A stretch of DNA of 64,000 nt from Pseudoteredinibacter isoporae_A (GTDB lineage Bacteria > Pseudomonadota > Gammaproteobacteria > Pseudomonadales > Cellvibrionaceae). This document shows, in pieces, positions 25,967 through 34,970 of the stretch. The first letter of the stretch is position 1. Each line of letters opens with the position of its first letter. Both the position numbers and the translations under genes were made by a program. The notes beneath the pieces are model-generated. The model saw only the letters and a program-made list of their open reading frames with translations. It was not told the origin of the DNA and made no database searches. The stretch is taken from assembly GCF_040372805.1 (NCBI RefSeq), contig NZ_BAABWJ010000013.1, forward strand, positions 1-64,000, given 5' to 3'.

Positions 25967-26653
25967 ATGTTAAGAATGAACAAAATTTCAAAAGTTTTCA
26001 GCACTGATTTGATCGAGACTCACGCTTTGCGAGAGTTTGACTTGAGTGTGGCCGAAGGGGAGTTTGTAACGGTAACGGGTCCATCTGGTTCTGGTAAAAC
26101 AACCTTTTTGAATATCGCGGGCTTATTGGAAACGTTTAACAGCGGTGAATACTTTTTGGACGGCGAAGACGTTGCCAGTCTGAATGACCGTCAACGCTCA
26201 CAACTGCGCAATCAAAAAATCGGTTTTATTTTTCAGAGTTTTAACCTGATCCCCGATCTGGATCTGTTTGATAACGTCGATGTGCCTCTGCGCTATCGTG
26301 GTTTTTCTTCTACGGAGCGTAAGGATCGAATTAACTACGCATTAGAGCGTGTTGGTCTGGCGGCCCGTGCCAAACATTTGCCTTCCCAGTTGTCGGGCGG
26401 GCAGCAACAACGTGTTGCGATTGCCCGAGCCCTCGCCGGCGAGCCTCGCTTCCTGTTGGCGGATGAGCCAACCGGTAACCTGGATTCACTCATGGCGCGT
26501 CAGGTGATGGAATTGCTCGAAGAAATCAATTCTGAGGGCACCACTATTGTGATGGTAACTCACGACCCGGATCTGGCTCGTCGCTCTCAGCGCAATATTC
26601 AGATCATTGATGGTCAGGTAAGCGATCAGCAAATGTTTGCTCAGGCGGTATAG
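25967..26653 (+). CDS. ABC transporter ATP-binding protein (MacB/LolD type)
   Basis: 228 residues. Walker A GPSGSGKTT at about residues 38-46, Q-loop FIFQSFNLIPDLD, signature LSGGQQQR at about 140, Walker B RFLLADEPTGNLDS, and the switch His in MVTHDPDL. The LADEPTGNLDS form is characteristic of the MacB/LolD/FtsE subfamily, which powers mechanotransmission permeases. It serves the two permeases that follow, both within ten bases or so. Confidence 0.95.
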   Translation: MLRMNKISKVFSTDLIETHALREFDLSVAEGEFVTVTGPSGSGKTTFLNIAGLLETFNSGEYFLDGEDVASLNDRQRSQLRNQKIGFIFQSFNLIPDLDLFDNVDVPLRYRGFSSTERKDRINYALERVGLAARAKHLPSQLSGGQQQRVAIARALAGEPRFLLADEPTGNLDSLMARQVMELLEEINSEGTTIVMVTHDPDLARRSQRNIQIIDGQVSDQQMFAQAV

Positions 26654-26664
26654 GAGAGAAGGTG

Positions 26665-27990
26665 ATGCTTGTTTATTACAGTAAATTGGCCTGGCGGCAC
26701 ATTCTGCAAACCCCAGTGCTGAGTTTGTTGATTGTCATGGCGATCGCTCTCGGTATTGGTGCATCCATGACCATGATCAGTTATTACAAAGCCATGGCGC
26801 ACAACCCAGCTGAAGAGCGTTCCGACAGTCTATTTGCCGTGCAATTGGCGGCATACGGTAACGATATGGAAGAGTGGGGTAGGGATTCCGATGGTCTGCC
26901 AATCCAGTTGACTCATCAGGATGTGAAAAACCTGCGTGAAGCTGAGTTGTCGTTCCCTCGCACAGGCATGTATCAGTTTATGACGGTTGTGACGAGTCAG
27001 CGCGAAGGTGTTGCTCCCTCGAACGATTATGCCGGACGCTTTGTCGACCGAGATTTCTTCAATATGTTTGATGTGAAGTTTCTTTACGGTGAACCCTGGA
27101 GTGCCCAGGTCGACAAAGAAGGTGACAAGCACGCGGTAATATCCAAAAGCCTGAGTGAGTGGATTTTCGGTGAGGCGAACAGCGTTGGTAAAACCTTTGT
27201 CATGATCGATGGCGAAATGTTGTTCACTGTTGTTGGAGTCTACGAGGATTTCAATCCGCAGCCTGCCTATTATGATTTGTCCACAAGTTACTTTCCGGGT
27301 GAAGGGCCGGGAGTTTTCCTGCCATATTCTTCGGTTGATACTCTGGGACGTTTTCCAATGGGGAATATCAGCGGTTGGTTCCCGGAAGAGGTTAATAGCC
27401 ACGCCGACCTGATGAAGAGTGAGTACGTTTGGCAGGTATTTTGGGTGAAGCTGGACAATGAAGAACAACGCGAGCAGTACCGTGCCTTCCTGAAAGCCTA
27501 TTCTGAAGAACAGAATAAGTTAGGACGTTTTCAAAACCCGAACCCCCGTGGCGACATCAAGGACGTAAAAACCTGGTTGGAGTACAACGAGGTTATTAAC
27601 GAAGACAATAAAGTGATGGTGGGATTGAGCTTGTTGTTCTTGCTGGTTTGCTTGGTGAATGCAGTAGGCCTGTTGTTGGCGAAGTTCCTACGCAAAATGA
27701 ATGAGGCGGGTATTCGCCGAGCTCTGGGTGCGAGCAAACGTCAGATTTTTTCCCAGTATTTGGTTGAAGTGGGTATGTTGGGTGTTCTGGGTGGTTTATT
27801 GGGGCTGATACTGGCCGCATTTGGTTTGTGGGCCGTTCGCGAACTGTATGAAACCGATATCGCCCGTCTGGACCCCACCTTGTTTATGGGTGCCTTGGCT
27901 TTATCACTGTTTGCATCGCTGTTGACTGGCATTTTGCCTGCACTGCGGGTATGCAACAGTAACCCATCACTATTCTTGAAAGCCCAATAG
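26665..27990 (+). CDS. MacB/FtsX-type ABC permease (first)
   Basis: 441 residues. One N-terminal membrane segment (VLSLLIVMAIALGIGASMTMI), a large periplasmic MacB core domain (about 45-300), then three C-terminal segments: VGLSLLFLLVCLVNAVGLLL, MLGVLGGLLGLILAAFGLWAV and LFMGALALSLFASLLTGIL. The coupling sequence NEAGIRRALGASKRQIFSQYL follows the second segment. GTG 26662 and ATG 26665 are both possible; ATG is at better distance from GGAG. It forms a heterodimer, inferred, with the next permease. Confidence 0.9.
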   Translation: MLVYYSKLAWRHILQTPVLSLLIVMAIALGIGASMTMISYYKAMAHNPAEERSDSLFAVQLAAYGNDMEEWGRDSDGLPIQLTHQDVKNLREAELSFPRTGMYQFMTVVTSQREGVAPSNDYAGRFVDRDFFNMFDVKFLYGEPWSAQVDKEGDKHAVISKSLSEWIFGEANSVGKTFVMIDGEMLFTVVGVYEDFNPQPAYYDLSTSYFPGEGPGVFLPYSSVDTLGRFPMGNISGWFPEEVNSHADLMKSEYVWQVFWVKLDNEEQREQYRAFLKAYSEEQNKLGRFQNPNPRGDIKDVKTWLEYNEVINEDNKVMVGLSLLFLLVCLVNAVGLLLAKFLRKMNEAGIRRALGASKRQIFSQYLVEVGMLGVLGGLLGLILAAFGLWAVRELYETDIARLDPTLFMGALALSLFASLLTGILPALRVCNSNPSLFLKAQ

Positions 27991-27999
27991 GAGTTTATC

Positions 28000-29211
28000 A
28001 TGGCACTAGGACCTATTTTTAGAAGTACCTTGCGAAACCCTACTGGGGCGGTACTGATTGCCTTGCAAATTGCGTTAACCCTGGCCATTGCCAGCAACAC
28101 CTTTTACATGGTGAAGCAACGTATCGATAAAATGAATCGCGATACCGGTGTGGTCAACGCGGAATTGCTAACCGCTCGGGTTTTTTACTTTGGTTCGGCG
28201 GTGGATCAGGAAGCGCAGGCGGACATCGATCGCAAAGCCTTGATGGAGATTCCCGGCGTGAAAAGCGTCAGTTATTCGAACTCGATCCCACTGGGCGGTT
28301 CGAACAACACCAGCAGCTTGTGCTTCGAGCAGGAAGGCAGTGTGTTGGGCGACGACAATTGTCCGCACAGCCCGTCGTATTACCGCTCTGATGTGAACTT
28401 TCATGAAACCATGGGGCTGAAATTGCTTTCTGGCCGCTGGTTAAATGACAGTGATGCCATTGAGTCAGAGAGCATTTCCTCGACGGCCAGCCGGACGATG
28501 TTGCTGAGTGATGTGTTAGCCAAGTTGTACTTCCCTGAAGGAAGTGCGGTCGGTAAGCAATTGTACTTGGGGGGGCGACCACTGACGGTTGTTGGTGTGT
28601 ACGAGCGCATGTTACGCCCGGGTTCAGGAGGGACAAACCCTGATCACACAATCCTGGCAGCGGAACCACAAACGAGCGGTTATCTGTCGATTCGAATCGA
28701 GAGTGATCGCATCGAGCAGGTGAAGGAAAAGCTGGAAGCCACCATGGTGGGCTTGAACGATCAGCGCGTGGTCAGTGTGATCCGCACTCTGGACGAAGTG
28801 GCCGAGAGGACTTATCGTCGAGATAAAGCGATGGTTGTCCTGTTGTTGGGTGTCGTGGCCTTGTTACTGGTGGTTACCGCCCTAGGTGTGGCGGGGCTGG
28901 TGAGTTTTACTGTGGCGAATCGTAAAAAGCAGATTGGTACACGCCGCGCGCTCGGTGCCAGCAAGCGAGATATTCTTGGGTATTTCATGAGCGAAAACTT
29001 TGCCATCACGGCGACGGCTTTGTTGCTGGGAGGCTTCTTGGCCTATGCCTTGAACCAATATCTGTTGCAGAGCTATCAACTGAGCCGCCTGGAGGTCGTG
29101 TATGTCTTTATCGCAGCTGGGTGTTTATTGTTCATCAGTCAGATGGCGACCTTGCTGCCGGCCCTGAGAGCCAGCCGTGTTTCTCCGGCGATTGCGACGC
29201 GTACGGTGTAA
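28000..29211 (+). CDS. MacB/FtsX-type ABC permease (second)
   Basis: 403 residues, same architecture as the upstream permease: N-terminal membrane segment (VLIALQIALTLAIASNTFYM), periplasmic core, and three C-terminal segments with the coupling sequence GTRRALGASKRDILGYFM. The ATG at 28000 is preceded by AGGAG and begins nine bases after the previous stop. Having two different FtsX-like subunits on one ATPase, instead of one MacB fusion, is typical of the two-component-controlled peptide or antibiotic exporters of this group. Confidence 0.9.
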   Translation: MALGPIFRSTLRNPTGAVLIALQIALTLAIASNTFYMVKQRIDKMNRDTGVVNAELLTARVFYFGSAVDQEAQADIDRKALMEIPGVKSVSYSNSIPLGGSNNTSSLCFEQEGSVLGDDNCPHSPSYYRSDVNFHETMGLKLLSGRWLNDSDAIESESISSTASRTMLLSDVLAKLYFPEGSAVGKQLYLGGRPLTVVGVYERMLRPGSGGTNPDHTILAAEPQTSGYLSIRIESDRIEQVKEKLEATMVGLNDQRVVSVIRTLDEVAERTYRRDKAMVVLLLGVVALLLVVTALGVAGLVSFTVANRKKQIGTRRALGASKRDILGYFMSENFAITATALLLGGFLAYALNQYLLQSYQLSRLEVVYVFIAAGCLLFISQMATLLPALRASRVSPAIATRTV

Positions 29212-29281
29212 CTTTTAAAGATATTATCGTCTAATAGGGGTGGTAACACCCCTGATTGGCTCAAAAGAATAAGGAAGCCCT

Positions 29282-30637
29282 GTGATACTGATTGTTGATG
29301 ACAATCCCGCCATTGGTGAAGCACTCAGCCTCTTGCTTGAACTGAACGATTTTCAAACGGTTTTTGTGGACAGTCCAGAACAAGCCTTGGAAGCGCAACA
29401 GGCCCAGAGCTTTCAGTTGGTCATCCAGGACATGAATTTCAAAGCGGATACCAGCTCCGGTCTGGAAGGGCAGCAATTGTTTTATGATCTGCGCAGTCGC
29501 GAGCCGGATTTACCGATTATTTTGATGACCGCCTGGACCAACCTCAGTATGGCCGTTGAACTGGTAAAAGCTGGGGCCGCTGATTACATCAGCAAGCCTT
29601 GGGATGACAGTAAGCTTCTCGTAACCGTGCGCAATCTCTTGGAGATGTCTTCACTGCGTGAGGAAAACGCTCAATTACAGGCGAAGCAGGAAGCCCAGGC
29701 GCAGTGTCGTGAGCAGGTGAGCGAGCAACTGGCCTCAGCCAACCTATGCGGTGCGGTGTTTCAAAGCCCCTTGATGCAGCGTTTGATGGATATGGCGGTT
29801 CAGGTCGCGCCTACGGATGTGCCCGTGCTGATCACTGGGCCGAACGGCTCCGGTAAAGAAAAGATTGCTGAAGTGGTTCAAGCCAATTCCCGCCGTCAGG
29901 ACAAGCCCTTTGTTAAGGTCAATGTGGGAGCTTTGTCGGCCGATCTGATGGAAGCCGAGTTGTTTGGTGCGGAAAAAGGAGCCTATACCGGAGCGGATAA
30001 GGTGCGCATTGGTCGTTTTGAATCGGCCGATGGCGGAACCCTGTTTTTGGATGAGATGGGCAACCTGTCCTTGGAAGGGCAACAGAAACTACTGCGTGTC
30101 TTGCAATCCGGAGAGTTCGAACGCGTTGGTAGTTCCCAGACACGGAAGGTGGATGTCCGGGTGATCACGGCCACCAATGAAGATTTGCCCGCAGCGATTG
30201 CGAGAGGGGATTTCCGGGAAGATCTCTATTACCGACTCAATGTTATTGAGTTGAAGTCGCCGGCGTTGAACGAGCGCAATGAGGATATTATTCCTCTGGT
30301 GAAACATTTTATTCATCTGGCCGAACCGAGCCGCCGACGTGAGCTTTCCGCTGCCGCAAAGGCGACTCTACAGAGCTACAGTTGGCCGGGGAATGTTCGC
30401 GAGCTGCACAATAAGGTTCAGCGGGCATTGTTATTGCAGCCGAATGATGAACTGCAACTTGAAGATTTTGATTTGGCTGACGACAACTCTGTGAGCATCA
30501 GTGCAACCGAGTTGAGTTTGGAAGATATCCAGGCCGCTTTGGACGATCACGGTGGCGTGGTCGCCCGGGCCGCACGCCAGTTAGGGATTTCCCGGCAGGC
30601 CTTGTACCGGCGTCTGGCCAAAGCGGATAATGACTAA
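29282..30637 (+). CDS. NtrC-type sigma-54-dependent response regulator
   Basis: 451 residues from GTG 29282 (AAGGAAG upstream). Receiver domain residues 1-115 with phospho-acceptor Asp in LVIQDMNF (about residue 51) and Lys in ISKPW. The AAA+ domain has Walker A TGPNGSGKEK, the sigma-54 contact loop GAYTGA (a GAFTGA variant), Walker B GGTLFLDEMGN and FREDLYYRLNV. C-terminal Fis-type HTH is ARAARQLGISRQALYRRL. It should activate the sigma-54 promoter at 24590 through the upstream palindromes, after phosphorylation by the adjacent kinase. Confidence 0.94.
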   Translation: MILIVDDNPAIGEALSLLLELNDFQTVFVDSPEQALEAQQAQSFQLVIQDMNFKADTSSGLEGQQLFYDLRSREPDLPIILMTAWTNLSMAVELVKAGAADYISKPWDDSKLLVTVRNLLEMSSLREENAQLQAKQEAQAQCREQVSEQLASANLCGAVFQSPLMQRLMDMAVQVAPTDVPVLITGPNGSGKEKIAEVVQANSRRQDKPFVKVNVGALSADLMEAELFGAEKGAYTGADKVRIGRFESADGGTLFLDEMGNLSLEGQQKLLRVLQSGEFERVGSSQTRKVDVRVITATNEDLPAAIARGDFREDLYYRLNVIELKSPALNERNEDIIPLVKHFIHLAEPSRRRELSAAAKATLQSYSWPGNVRELHNKVQRALLLQPNDELQLEDFDLADDNSVSISATELSLEDIQAALDDHGGVVARAARQLGISRQALYRRLAKADND

Positions 30638-30684
30638 GCTAATCAACAGCTCCCCAGAACTGATCACGAGACAGATAACATAAT

Positions 30685-32082
30685 ATGGTTTTACGCCCCC
30701 AAACGCTTACGCAACGATTGTGGTTCAGTCTGATTTCCTGCGTTTTGATGACCGCGCTTCTGATGATCATTGCACTGGAGTACACCCAGGGAAACACTTG
30801 GATGATGGCCGGTGTACTGCTGGTGCTGTTTATGATTTTATCGCTGGTCTGTCTGCGTTGGGCACGCCGCATATCGAAAGATCTGGCCAGCCTGGAAGTG
30901 GCACTGCTGAATTTAAGTGATGCCAATTTCAGTGTGTCGATGCCTCCACCGGAACTGCCTGAAATGGATGCGTTGGTGCAGCAGATGAACCGCAGCTTCG
31001 GGGATCTTCGTCGTCAGCGTCGGAGTATCTACCAGCGTGAATTGATGCTGGATACCATGATCGAAACGTCCCCGGTCGCAATGATTTTATGTGGCGGCAG
31101 TGGCCATATTTATTTTGCGAATGCTGCGGCGCGCCAATTGCTGTTTAAAGGTGAGCGCCGAGACGGGGCTCACCTGGTCGAAGCGCTCAGTGACAACCGC
31201 AGCGAAGACAGTGAAGAGTTTGCGCGCGTCATTCTGCAAGGGCGGGAAACCTTTTTCAGTCTGCTCCTCAGTTCTCAAACTCAAAATGCATTGTCCAGCC
31301 AAGAGAGTGGTGAGCCGGAGGCTGATGCGATGGTCAGTGGTTTGCGTAGTTTCCATTATTTGTGTAGCGAGTTCAGCATTGACAGACAACCCCATCGACT
31401 GCACTTACTGAAAGATATCACCCGTGAGGTCAATCGTCAGGAAGCGGCCAGTTGGAAGAAAACCATTCGGGTCATCAGTCACGAATTGAATAATTCTCTG
31501 GCGCCGATCTCATCGATGGCTCATTCCTGCCAGCTGTTGTTGGAACGAGGGGAGAGCGAACGTTTGATGAAAGTGCTTCAGCGCATTGAAACCGGTGTGG
31601 GTTCTCTGCATGAATTCATCCAACGTTACGCGAGTTTTGCCCGTTTGCCTAAGCCGCAATTGGCGCCCGTCAGCTGGTTGAACTTTGTTCAACAATTGCA
31701 GGAGCATTTCCACTTTCGACTGCCCGATGGCATTCCGGATTGGGAACTGCAAGCTGATAGCAGCCAGTTGCAGCAGGCGTTACTGAATCTGTTAAAAAAT
31801 GCCCATGAATCCGGTTCAGAGCCGGAACATATCGCCTTGCGGTTTAAAGAGATGCAGCAGGGTACAAGAATCGAGGTGGTTGATCAGGGAGGCGGTATGA
31901 GCGGTGAAGTCATGGAGCAGGCCTTGCTGCCATTTTATTCCACCAAACCACTGGGGTCTGGTATCGGACTGGCTTTATGTCGAGAAATTGTTGAGGCTCA
32001 TCAAGGTCAGATGAGCCTGGATAATTATCGTGGCGGCTTGCGGGTGGCGATTAGCCTGCCAGCGAGTAAGATCAAGAATTGA
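30685..32082 (+). CDS. Sensor histidine kinase (NtrY-like)
   Basis: 465 residues. Two N-terminal membrane segments with a very short periplasmic loop (LWFSLISCVLMTALLMIIAL and MMAGVLLVLFMILSLVCL), a HAMP-like linker, a PAS-like segment near residue 135 (MIETSPVAMILCG), and a kinase core. The phospho-acceptor His is in RVISHELNNSLAPISSM (about 262). ATP-binding motifs are LLNLLKNAHESG, VVDQGGGMS and GSGIGLALCREIV. The short loop suggests sensing in or at the membrane, possibly of the exported compound. Partner of the response regulator 47 bases upstream. Confidence 0.93.
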   Translation: MVLRPQTLTQRLWFSLISCVLMTALLMIIALEYTQGNTWMMAGVLLVLFMILSLVCLRWARRISKDLASLEVALLNLSDANFSVSMPPPELPEMDALVQQMNRSFGDLRRQRRSIYQRELMLDTMIETSPVAMILCGGSGHIYFANAAARQLLFKGERRDGAHLVEALSDNRSEDSEEFARVILQGRETFFSLLLSSQTQNALSSQESGEPEADAMVSGLRSFHYLCSEFSIDRQPHRLHLLKDITREVNRQEAASWKKTIRVISHELNNSLAPISSMAHSCQLLLERGESERLMKVLQRIETGVGSLHEFIQRYASFARLPKPQLAPVSWLNFVQQLQEHFHFRLPDGIPDWELQADSSQLQQALLNLLKNAHESGSEPEHIALRFKEMQQGTRIEVVDQGGGMSGEVMEQALLPFYSTKPLGSGIGLALCREIVEAHQGQMSLDNYRGGLRVAISLPASKIKN

Positions 32083-32117
32083 TAATGTAAATCAGCCTGA
32101 ATTTTTGTAGGCATTGC

Positions 32118-34823
32118 CTAGTGTGGGGAAATATATGGGCCATAATTATGTTTATCGGCGCCCCATTGGGCTCCCCATAGTCGTCCCCCTTCGAAATAAA
32201 GAACCTGATCCTTCCGGATATTGGCTCGTCCATTCATTGCGCTTTCAGCCCAGTGTAATCTATTGTTTTTTCTCAGTATCGTATCGTGCTGATTCCATGA
32301 TTGGAGTAATGACATGTCGCTGAAGTCTTTATTAAATTCAAATTCATGTAAGCCACTCGAAACCCACCTCGTCCCTCCGGTTGTGCTTCTGGGGTCCAGT
32401 TCGCGCAAAACCATTGGAATTGCAAATCGAGCATTTCCTGCATCGTTTTTTGGGGAATATGAAAATGAAAATTTACTGTCTTGAATCGCCATTTCACTAC
32501 CCATATCACCAATTCCTATACTTCTTAATAGAGTCGGAGAGTTTGGTTTACTAATGTCCAATAAGTTGACTATATTATTCGGTGACGTGCCCGATGTGCC
32601 AATACTAAGAAGCTTGTTGTTCGGGAGGCTTCTTAAATATTGCATGTCTCCAGGCATGGTAAAGCTGGATTCTATATGTGGGTCATAGCTGTTACTCAAA
32701 TTAACGACATGCCAGCCATCAAAATGTGCGTAGGGGCCAAGATACAATTTGTTATCTAAGAAATAATTTTGTCGGAACTGCGATAGTTTTACAGTGCCCC
32801 TATAGGTTCTGAGTGGTTCTGGTCTTTTCTTATTTGGCAGTCGGGAGCGATTTATCCATAGGCCTGATTGACTTTCTGAAGGTGTAAGTATTGATAGTTG
32901 TCCAATTCCAGAGTACGAACTATATACTTCGTTCATAATGGCGAGCCCATCATCTATTTCGTTAAACTGTCGTTGGGCCAAGTGTGTTTCTTTGTTAAAA
33001 AAGCCTTCTACACTTCCGCTGCCTGCGTAACTTATATTCTCATTAAGGCTTATTTTGTGAACCTGTGTACTGAATATTGATTCGTGTGCGTAAGATTCTT
33101 TTAAGAGGTAGCCTTGTCTATGACTAAATAAGTAGAGGGCCTTATCGGAGAGGTTAAACGATTCTACTTGTCCAATAACTGCGACTGTTTTGATGTCACC
33201 CGGCGTGTCTAAGTTAATTCGAGTGACTAATATGAAGTTACTGGAAGGGTGCTCTTGGTTAGCAATAACATAACTGTTGTTGTTGTCGATAGCGCTCTGC
33301 CATGGTTGGTCATCAATTTTAATTTGTGGGGTGAGTTTCTCTAGTTGCAAATGACCTAAGACCTGAACGGCGTTATCTTTTTGATCGGTATCCGGATTGA
33401 ATTCAACACTTGGAACGCTTCGCCATATGATAAATAACTGATTTTCATTTCGAAGGCTGCTAACTATACGGCCTGATAGGGAGATTTCCGAAGATTTATG
33501 AGCTTCGCAGAGTTCCCTTTCAAATATACTGATCGTAGCCGATTTTCCATTTGATTCCCAGAGCATATCTTCTTTCCATGGTGTTGGGCTTTCGTTCAGA
33601 ATAACCCTTGACGCTATTGAGATAAGATACTTTGAGTTTAAATGAAGCCCTAGTTCAGATTCTGCGCGACTGTAATATGGAACGCCGACGTTACTTTCCG
33701 GGTTAATTTCACGGCGAGAAAATCTTATTTCACTTGCTTCGTTTAATTCGTGACTGGAAATGGTGTTCGGTTTCTCACTCGGATAAATGTAAACGCAGCT
33801 TTCATCACTTTTCAGGTGGTCACTAATATTGATGGATTTGTCTGTAATGTAGGCATTATCAATTCTGCTACTTTTCGTTTTCGGAATGTAACCCATGTCG
33901 AGGTAGGCATAGGGGAAAGTGTCTTCACTTAAATGAAGGTAGCCCTCGCGTAAATACGCTGCTAGTTCGGTATTGCTGGTTAGCTTGCTAAGCTTAAATA
34001 ATGATGGTTGTTCTTTTTCCTGTTTTGATAGTCGCTCTATTGGACTGTCCTTTAGCATCCATATTTCATTGGAGTCGAACTCTAAATCTACCTTTCCGTG
34101 ATTTTCAGAATCAAACCTAAATTTTGCTTTCCCAACTGAGGTGTTGGTTTTGTTTACTTTCTCACAGCCTAAGCAGTAACCACTTACCTTGGTCATGTCA
34201 AAAGTTTCATCGTATTTCAATGAGCTACTATAAATCCAAGTCGGCATGCCTGTTTCGTCATAAAGATAAATTATACCGACCTTCCAAGAACCTTGATCTC
34301 CATAGCTAATCCCATAACCTGGGTTTTCTGGATTAAACCATAAGCCTCCCTTGGGTGATTCTAAAGAAATATTGTTATATATAAACGGTACTAGGGATAA
34401 CTCTTTCTGCCTTCCATACAGGTTAACTGTCGCTGTAATGTTATACCGGTTTTCAATGTTTAACTTAATGTGTCCATCAGGTTTGTGAGTTAGATATTGG
34501 TGTTTAACAGGGTCCCATTGGTGATGCAGTAGTTCAGTGTCAATTTTATTACCTTTTAACTTTGCCTGTGCGGTGTACCATATTGGATCACCAGATTCAT
34601 CGAATGTGTATAGTACGATGAAAATAATATCACCGGCGTACTGGATGTCTAAGCCGTGTCCTGATTCAGATCTTGACCACCAGATTCCATTCTGAAAAGG
34701 CCGGAGTTCTTCGTAGTTTGTGTGCAGATTATTTTCGGCATCACTAAAGTTGGCATAACCAAAAAACAAACTAAAAATGAATAATTGTATTCCTTTTTTG
34801 GTTCCAAGAAATAAAAACGGCAT
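32118..34823 (-). CDS. Exported beta-propeller protein, paralogue 1
   Basis: 901 residues from ATG 34823, preceded by AAAGGA. Signal sequence GIQLFIFSLFFGYANFSDA. The N-terminal region has two related units with the pattern G-x-W-W/Y ... SG-x-G ... Y-T/Y-D-E-x-G-x-P-x-W (about residues 40-90 and 150-200), then a C-x-x-C-containing segment (SGYCLGCEK). The remaining 600 residues resemble the secreted beta-propeller family (PF09826-like). Base composition is AT-richer than its flanks. Converges with the sensor kinase operon. Function unknown; presumably periplasmic or surface-associated. Confidence 0.7.
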   Translation of the reverse strand: MPFLFLGTKKGIQLFIFSLFFGYANFSDAENNLHTNYEELRPFQNGIWWSRSESGHGLDIQYAGDIIFIVLYTFDESGDPIWYTAQAKLKGNKIDTELLHHQWDPVKHQYLTHKPDGHIKLNIENRYNITATVNLYGRQKELSLVPFIYNNISLESPKGGLWFNPENPGYGISYGDQGSWKVGIIYLYDETGMPTWIYSSSLKYDETFDMTKVSGYCLGCEKVNKTNTSVGKAKFRFDSENHGKVDLEFDSNEIWMLKDSPIERLSKQEKEQPSLFKLSKLTSNTELAAYLREGYLHLSEDTFPYAYLDMGYIPKTKSSRIDNAYITDKSINISDHLKSDESCVYIYPSEKPNTISSHELNEASEIRFSRREINPESNVGVPYYSRAESELGLHLNSKYLISIASRVILNESPTPWKEDMLWESNGKSATISIFERELCEAHKSSEISLSGRIVSSLRNENQLFIIWRSVPSVEFNPDTDQKDNAVQVLGHLQLEKLTPQIKIDDQPWQSAIDNNNSYVIANQEHPSSNFILVTRINLDTPGDIKTVAVIGQVESFNLSDKALYLFSHRQGYLLKESYAHESIFSTQVHKISLNENISYAGSGSVEGFFNKETHLAQRQFNEIDDGLAIMNEVYSSYSGIGQLSILTPSESQSGLWINRSRLPNKKRPEPLRTYRGTVKLSQFRQNYFLDNKLYLGPYAHFDGWHVVNLSNSYDPHIESSFTMPGDMQYLRSLPNNKLLSIGTSGTSPNNIVNLLDISKPNSPTLLRSIGIGDMGSEMAIQDSKFSFSYSPKNDAGNARFAIPMVLRELDPRSTTGGTRWVSSGLHEFEFNKDFSDMSLLQSWNQHDTILRKNNRLHWAESAMNGRANIRKDQVLYFEGGRLWGAQWGADKHNYGPYISPH

Positions 34824-34970
34824 GGAATAGTCCTTTGTATGAATCAATGTGGTACGCATCTGTTTTATTTTTATGATTGCTAGATTTGAGAATGTTTAGT
34901 GCATGTCAACTTGGTTTTTAGATAGTGTTATTTTCTGGTCGCGATTTACTTGGCCAAAAAATAACACTAA